A stretch of 64,000 nucleotides of DNA from Maratus speciosus (lineage: Eukaryota; Arthropoda; Arachnida; Araneae; Salticidae). Positions 58,354 to 64,000 of the stretch are shown one piece after another (the first letter of the stretch is position 1; each line of letters begins with the position of its first letter). The notes beneath the pieces were generated by a model. The model was not told the origin of the DNA. It ran no database searches and saw only the letters and a program-made list of their open reading frames with translations. The stretch covers positions 215,091,748 to 215,155,747 of the forward strand of contig OZ010794.1 of assembly GCA_963932465.1 (NCBI GenBank), read 5' to 3'. Position numbers and translations under genes: made by a program.

Positions 58354-58511
58354 GATTATGATTACTGATCACTGAATAAAAATAAATAAATTAAATAGCC
58401 TCCACTGAAATCTGAAATATCAGATATTTGATAAATAAACTTTTAAACTTTCAAAAAGAAAAGATGGAAGAACTTTTTACGGTAACAAGTAAGTAATCAA
58501 AAGTTAAGAAA

Positions 58512-61500
58512 ATGGCAGCTTCTAAAGATAATTTAGCAATTGAAAAACTTACAGCTACGAACTACTCGATTTGGAATTTCAAGGCCGAAATGATGTTAAC
58601 TAAAGAAGACTTATTTCATGTAATTACGGAAGAACCGCCTAATCCAATTACGGACGCTTGGTTCAAAAGTGATAAGAAAGCCCGTGCTCTAATTAATCTA
58701 ACAATTGATGATAGTCAGATTACTCATGTTAAAAATTTACAGACAGCCAGACAAACTTGGCAAGCTTTGCGTGAAATCCATGAGCGACATAATTTGTCTA
58801 GCAAACTTTATCTCTTAAGAAAACTTTACGGGATTAAATTAGCGGAAGGTGGCAACGTTGTTAATCATATTACAAAAATAATGGAATTAGTAGATAAATT
58901 AGCGGCCATAGGAGAAGTTATAAATGATAACCACATTTCTGCACTGTTATTATGCTCCCTACCCCAATCTTATGATACTCTTATTACTGCCCTTGAATCG
59001 AGAGAAGAAAATCAACTCACACCATCATTTATTAAGTCTAAACTTATTGACGAATATAACCGACGACATGATAATAATGAGATAACAGAAAATCCTGCCA
59101 GAGCATTTAAAGCACAGAAAAATTACAACAACAAAACAAGTAATAAATACTGCTCCAATTGTCGGATGAGAAACCATTATACCCAGGAATGTTGGCATAA
59201 TAAAGCCAAAACACAAAATACACCACAAAATCAACACATTAGACCAAACAAAAAACATTACTCTAAATCACTAGTTTTTCAAAATAGTGAAAAATATTTT
59301 AGAAGTGAACAAACACCAGAATCAAACCGTAGGTACAGTCACTCTGAAAATGAAAACAATACATGGAGGGCGAGCGAAAATAAAAATTACGCCTTTATAA
59401 CACAAGGTATAGAAAACAAAACATTTATAGTAGCAAGGTTCGCACACTCCTTGGAATTTCCAAGGACTCTGGCACCACTATTAATGATAAGGAAATTTAC
59501 ATTTAATTTATAAACACAGCATTCGCAATCACCGCCTTTATTCACAGATTTTGCAATATTTTTCTGTAGTGAAATACTTTGAAAATACTGTAAAAATTTA
59601 GTGGTAGAACTGTGCGAACCCTGTAGTAGACAGTGGCAGCTCAAGCCATATTGTGTGTTCAGAATCAATGTTTACAGAAATAAAATCACGCGAAAAAACA
59701 AATGTAACCATCGCAAACGGAAAAAAACTTATCAGTTACGGGTCAGGTGACGTAAATATAAACACGCGAACATCAGACAACAAAGTTCATGAAATAACAC
59801 TTAAAGATGTATTACTAGTACCTGAAATCGAAACAAATTTATTATCGGGTAGCAAAGCGACGCAAAATGGATGTGAAATTATATTCAGAAATGACAAATG
59901 TATGTTCAAACTTAACGAAGAAATATGCTTAGAAGCGCGAAAAGTAAATAACCTATACGAAGTTCAGTTGGCATTCCAAAACTATGCAAACGTAGCACAA
60001 AGCTGCAACAACAAAAATTGCCTAGAATTATGGCATCGTAGGTTAGGACATAGAAATCTAACATCAATTAAAGAAATTACGCAAAAGGAATTAACTAGAG
60101 GAATCCAAATAAACAACTGTAAGCATAACATAGATTACGAACCGTGCATTAAGGCAAAATTAACTGATGAACCCTATCCAAAAATTGCAGAGTATAGAGC
60201 AACTAAAAGACTCCAGCTCATTCACTTTCGACGTGTGCGGATCTTTTCAAACACCGACAATAGGGGGGAAATCATACTTTTTGACTTTTATTGATGACTA
60301 CTCACTATTTACGATCATATACCTATTGTCTAAAAAAAGTGAACTTTACGAAAAACTGAAAGAATTCATCGCGTTAATTAGCAACAAATTTGGAGAAAAA
60401 CCGAAAGCAATTAGAACAGATAACGGAGGGGAATTCACATCAGATGAAATAGAAAATTACCTCAGGGCTAATGGGATAAAACATCAACACACAGTTCCAT
60501 ATTGCGCAAGCCAGAACGGTGTGGCAGAGAGCAAAAATAGATCGTTAGTTGAAATGGCAAGGACAATGTTAAGTGAATCAAATTTACCATTAAAGTTCTG
60601 GGGGAAAACAATTTGCACAGCAAATCATTTGCAAAACAGACTACCGACAAAAGCAAATGAAAAGACGCCATACGAGTTATGGACAAACAGACAGCCAAAC
60701 TTAAGTTACGTTAGGGTATTTGGCTGCAAAGCCTTCGCATATATCAGTAAAGCCAGAAGACAAAAATTAGACGATAAAGCTATTGAGGGAATTTTCGTCG
60801 GATATGATAATGAATCCAAAGGATATAGAATATATGTAGGAGGAAATAAAATAAAGATCGCGAAAACCGTTAAATTTCTCGAAAACAAATTTAAATATAG
60901 AAACGAGAAAGTAGAAAACAAACCAAAACAAGATGAAAATCGGGTTAACGAAAATTTTGTAGAAATAGAAATTTCAAAAAGCAATGAGACACCATCCACG
61001 TCCAATCAACCAGTAGCAGAACTTAGACGATCAGAGAGAATTAATAAAGGTGTACCTCTTGATAGGTTAATATACATGGTTAAGAACGAAAACGCTACTG
61101 AACCAAAAAATTATGAGGAAATCGAAAACATGGAAAATTTTAAGGATAAACAAAATTGGATAGATGCAATGAAAAGCGAAATGAACTCCCTTATGAAAAA
61201 CAAAACTTGGTCAATTGTAGAACCTCCACCAAAGAGGAGAATAATAGGTTGCAAATGGATCTACAAACTAAAACGCGACAACACAGGAAAAATCCAAAAA
61301 TATAAAGCACGTTTAGTTGCAAAAGGATATTCACAAAAATTCGGGGAGGATTATGATGAAACTTATGCACCAGTCGTGTCATATACAACAATAAGAGCAT
61401 TATTAATAACAGCATTGCATCAAAATTTAAATGTAAAACATATTGATATTAACACCGCGTTCTTACATGGAGAGCTTGAGGAGGAGATATACATGTCACA

Positions 61501-62693
61501 ACCAGAAGGTTTCGCTAAACCAAATGAGGAAAATAAAGTATGTAGGCTAAACAAAGCCATATACGGACTTAAACAAGCCACGAGAGCGTGGCATAATAAA
61601 ATCACAGAAACACTAAAAAAGATGAATTTCAGTCAGAGCAAATTTGACTCATACCTTTTTACGCGAAAAAGGGGCGATAACACAACATACATAATAACAT
61701 ACGTAGACGACATTTTAATTGCTGGAAAAGACAAAATAATAGAGGAAGTAATCGCGAGCTTAAATAAAGAATACGAGCTAAAAGATTTAGGTGACATCAG
61801 TAACTACCTATCTATAAACATTAAAAAAGTAAATAAAAGCTACATGATAAATCAAACTCAGAAAATAGAAGAATTAATCAATAAATTTAATTTGCAAGGC
61901 GCAAAACCGTGTAGCACACCCATGGAAACAAATTACACACGCTTTAATGATGAGGATAACATTTTACCAAACAACACATATTACAGACAAGCCATAGGAG
62001 CACTTCTATATCTAGCAACTATACGCAGACCTGACATCTGTGCAGCAGTAAACATTCTCAGCAGAAGAAATGAATCACCAAGAATGAAAGACTGGAATGC
62101 AGTAAAAAGAGTGATAAGATATTTAAAGACTACAAAAAAATTATAGTCTAGTTCTGAGCGGAGAAAAGAAACCCATACTTGAAGTTTATGCGGATGCAGA
62201 TTGGGGAGGAGATGTAGATTCACGAAAATCAACGACTGGGAACCTATACATGTTCGGAAGAAATCCGATACAATGGTCGACCAAGAAACAATCCTGCATT
62301 GCATTATCAACGGCAGAGGCCCAGTATGTATCAGCAGCAAATGCAGCAATTGAAATAAAGTGGCTAGTCAATCTACTGGAAGAATTAAACGTAAAGCAAA
62401 CCTTACCTATAGACCTATATGAAGACAACCAGTCCACGATCAAGATGATAGAATTAGAAAAGCACTCACGTAAGACTAAACATATTGAAATTAGGTTCCA
62501 CCTGATAAAACAACTAAAGCAAGAAGGGACTATCAACCCAAACTACTGCCCAACCAAATTTATGATAGCAGACCTGTTTACGAAACCAGTTCCCAAACAT
62601 GTTTTTCAAACCCATAGAAGGAACTTAAATTTGTATGAGAATGAAACTTCAGAAATTAAGGAGGAGTTGATGGACATAAATCAAGCTATTTAA
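58512..62693 (+). pseudogene. Copia gag-pol polyprotein, inactivated
   Basis: ATG at 58512 opens gag (MAASKDNLAIEKLTATNYS; UBN2-type gag) with a CCHC zinc knuckle CSNCRMRNHYTQEC at residues 214-227. Then come the protease motif VDSGSSSHI (~59626), the pre-integrase LWHRRLGHRNL, integrase with FDVCG, RTDNGGEF and QNGVAESKNR (DDE), RT with YVDD, and RNase H with ADADWGG and STAEAQY. The stop lies in the 3' LTR at 62691-62693. Lesions: a MITE between gag and protease, a frameshift near 60225, and one in an A run near 62140. Otherwise intact, a single ORF in origin. Confidence 0.93.
59434..59623. mobile_element. Family J MITE inserted in copia protease region
   Basis: CAAGGTTCGCACACTCC and CTGTGCGAACCCTG are inverted ends of family J (CAGGGTTCG type). 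TAGTAG stands on both sides, a 6-bp readable duplication. Removing it reconnects the frame just before the protease Asp. Inner inverted blocks are GGCACCACTATTAAT and TTTAGTGGTAG. Confidence 0.85.
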
Positions 62694-63213
62694 CAGTGAT
62701 AAAGATAATTTTCCTCAGTTACATAAATAATGCGTCGTTTCAACTCAGCCATAAATCTATTCAAAAGAAATTAACCTTGAAATCTTTGATAAAGATAATG
62801 ACTTGTTGAGTGATTCATAGACATTAAACTGATTTATTATTATTATTATGATATTGCTATTACAATTATTATTACTGATTTATTATCTTATAATGTAAAT
62901 ATTTTTTCATTCTGAAAATGTAGTCATTCCAGAGAAGAGGCATGAAAATGCTCTCTCTTTTTACAATTTAAACAATGTGAATCAAATAGCTTAAAGTGTT
63001 ACCACTGCTTATTTATTTGATATAATAGTCTACAATTTCTTTTGTCAAAGGAGGTTATAAAAAGTGGTTGATTAAAAATATGACAACTAACACATATTGG
63101 ATTACACAAAGTGTGGATTTACACCGAAATAGATAGGTATCCTGAAGAACGGATAAGTCCCAATTTTATCTAACTTACTCACGCCTTTTTCATTGGGATT
63201 CAAATACTAAAAA
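62668..63213 (+). repeat. 3' LTR of copia element
   Basis: Same boundaries as the 5' LTR with about 12 differences, including one single-base indel near 62712. The gag-pol stop codon lies in its first 26 bases. Confidence 0.9.
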
Positions 63214-63328
63214 TGCTTTATTTAATCAGTGCATTTTTTCGATTCAAAAATACACAAATTTCTGTTTTTAAAAAACGGTAACAATAGATTAAAAATTCCG
63301 TAAAAGGCTCCCTTACCGAAGGGGTTAA

Positions 63329-64000
63329 AGGAACTTTAAAGGAAAAAAAAAACTAAAGTATGAATTAGTCATAAACAATTGTTTATGTCATTACAAACTG
63401 CCGCTATACAGTTTATTTTTTAATAATTTAATTGCGTGAGAGTACTGGAGACTATGTTTATAATCAATCGTAGGATAATTTACAACAAAAATTTCATTTT
63501 AGCCTCTTATGGCTTTCTTTACATGCTTATGGCATCTTAAACATATCCTGGAATGTGTACAGGCCCTGCAGTGAAATTTTATTGTTCCTGCCACTATTTT
63601 GAAAACATTATTTTCCTGATATATTTCTATGTCATATGTTAGAGAAATTCACCCTGAAGATTATTTATTAGATATACCGGTACAAACAATAAAATAATAT
63701 ATTTCTATATTCTGGCACCCCCTTAAGTCTATGGGAAATACAATTTTTCATGAAGTGGTACGAATATAATTTTATATAAAAAGACCCACTGAGACGACGC
63801 CTAGTGGAAGGGTTAACCCATAAATGCACAATTTTTTATTTGTTTCTAAATTATATATGATACTCTGAAAGTTTTATAACACAGAAAAAATAATGAAGAA
63901 AATCAGAGATATATTTTTCATATAATACGTCAATGTTTCCTTATGTTGCACACCTGCAATACAAGTAATAACTAATGTCGTTTGGCTGTTTTACGCTGAA
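63329..64000. other. AT-rich DNA at window end
   Basis: No coding motif. TTAACCCATAAATGC at 63814 may be the left end of another TTAA element (family I-like), but its right end is not within reach. Confidence 0.45.

Larger units (their letters stand above)
57809..63213 (+). mobile_element. Ty1/copia LTR retrotransposon
   Basis: Two ~545-bp direct LTRs flank a gag-pol region in copia order (integrase before RT). I count about 12 differences between the LTRs, roughly 2%, so the insertion is fairly recent. The 5-bp target duplication is obscured by A/T runs (AAAT on both sides). A purine-rich tract (AATTAAGGAGGAG) precedes the 3' LTR. Confidence 0.93.
57716..63328. mobile_element. TTAA element, family D, split by the copia element
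   Basis: The left 93 bp (TTAACCTCTTGGGGACGAGC, dyad GCGGCACTTATACGTGCCGC) and the right 115 bp (GCTTTATTTAATCAGTGCAT to TACCGAAGGGGTTAA) add up to 208 bp, the D size. The copia insertion falls in the AAAATTTG-C junction of the D sequence. Confidence 0.88.

Noticed and set aside
61981..62536. Overlapping minus-strand frames of 116-122 codons
   Set aside because: Antisense shadows of the copia RT/RNase H region.

Overview
This window is visibly AT-rich eukaryotic DNA with no recognisable host gene. Every protein-coding signal belongs to a transposable element, and most are broken. The element set (RTE-clade LINE, Ty1/copia LTR element, Tc1, mariner, piggyBac, hAT-type and P- or hAT-like non-autonomous elements, one tRNA-derived SINE) indicates an invertebrate animal, probably an arthropod. 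The sequence alone does not fix the species.

Layout. 0-9.7 kb: a hAT-type MITE holding a nested TTAA element, a snapback mariner inside a 0.55-kb repeat (here called N), a 4-copy ~145-bp tandem array, a SINE with perfect target duplication, and a 594-bp near-perfect palindrome. 9.7-24 kb: mostly unannotatable AT-rich DNA with hAT-type MITEs (TIR CAGTGTTGCC), a stack of abutting TTAA elements at 15.8-17.0 kb and a 174-bp hairpin at 22.9 kb. 24-28 kb: one N repeat swollen to 2.9 kb by TTAA elements nested in each other. 31.1-34.5 kb: a decayed RTE retrotransposon abutting a Tc1 remnant. 37.9-39.75 kb: a near full-length Tc1 with a TTAA element in its transposase. 40.0-57.7 kb: two diverged paralogous units in tandem, each carrying different insertions, including a complete but inactivated piggyBac (44.8-47.4 kb) and a 3.3-kb element with an 8-bp target duplication (51.8-55.1 kb). 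57.8-63.2 kb: a fairly young copia element inserted in a TTAA element.

The main theme is a superfamily of ~200-bp elements flanked by TTAA. Each family has its own terminal inverted repeat and, just inside one end, its own short perfect dyad (for example GGGTCCAATGGACCC, GCGGCACGTATACGTGCCGC, GTTGCGTTCACGCAAC). One family shares 36 of 37 terminal bases with the local piggyBac, which names its probable source of transposase. Several TTAA elements and hAT-type MITEs with 8-bp duplications appear to share the same internal core, although their ends differ. TTAA elements repeatedly enter other TTAA elements, sometimes exactly at a dyad centre, and the two paralogous units show the same TTAA sites taken by different families.

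Family letters (A, B, C...) are labels made up for this answer. Coordinates were read by eye. TTAA elements are given with both TTAA copies included; hAT-type elements are given without their target duplications.
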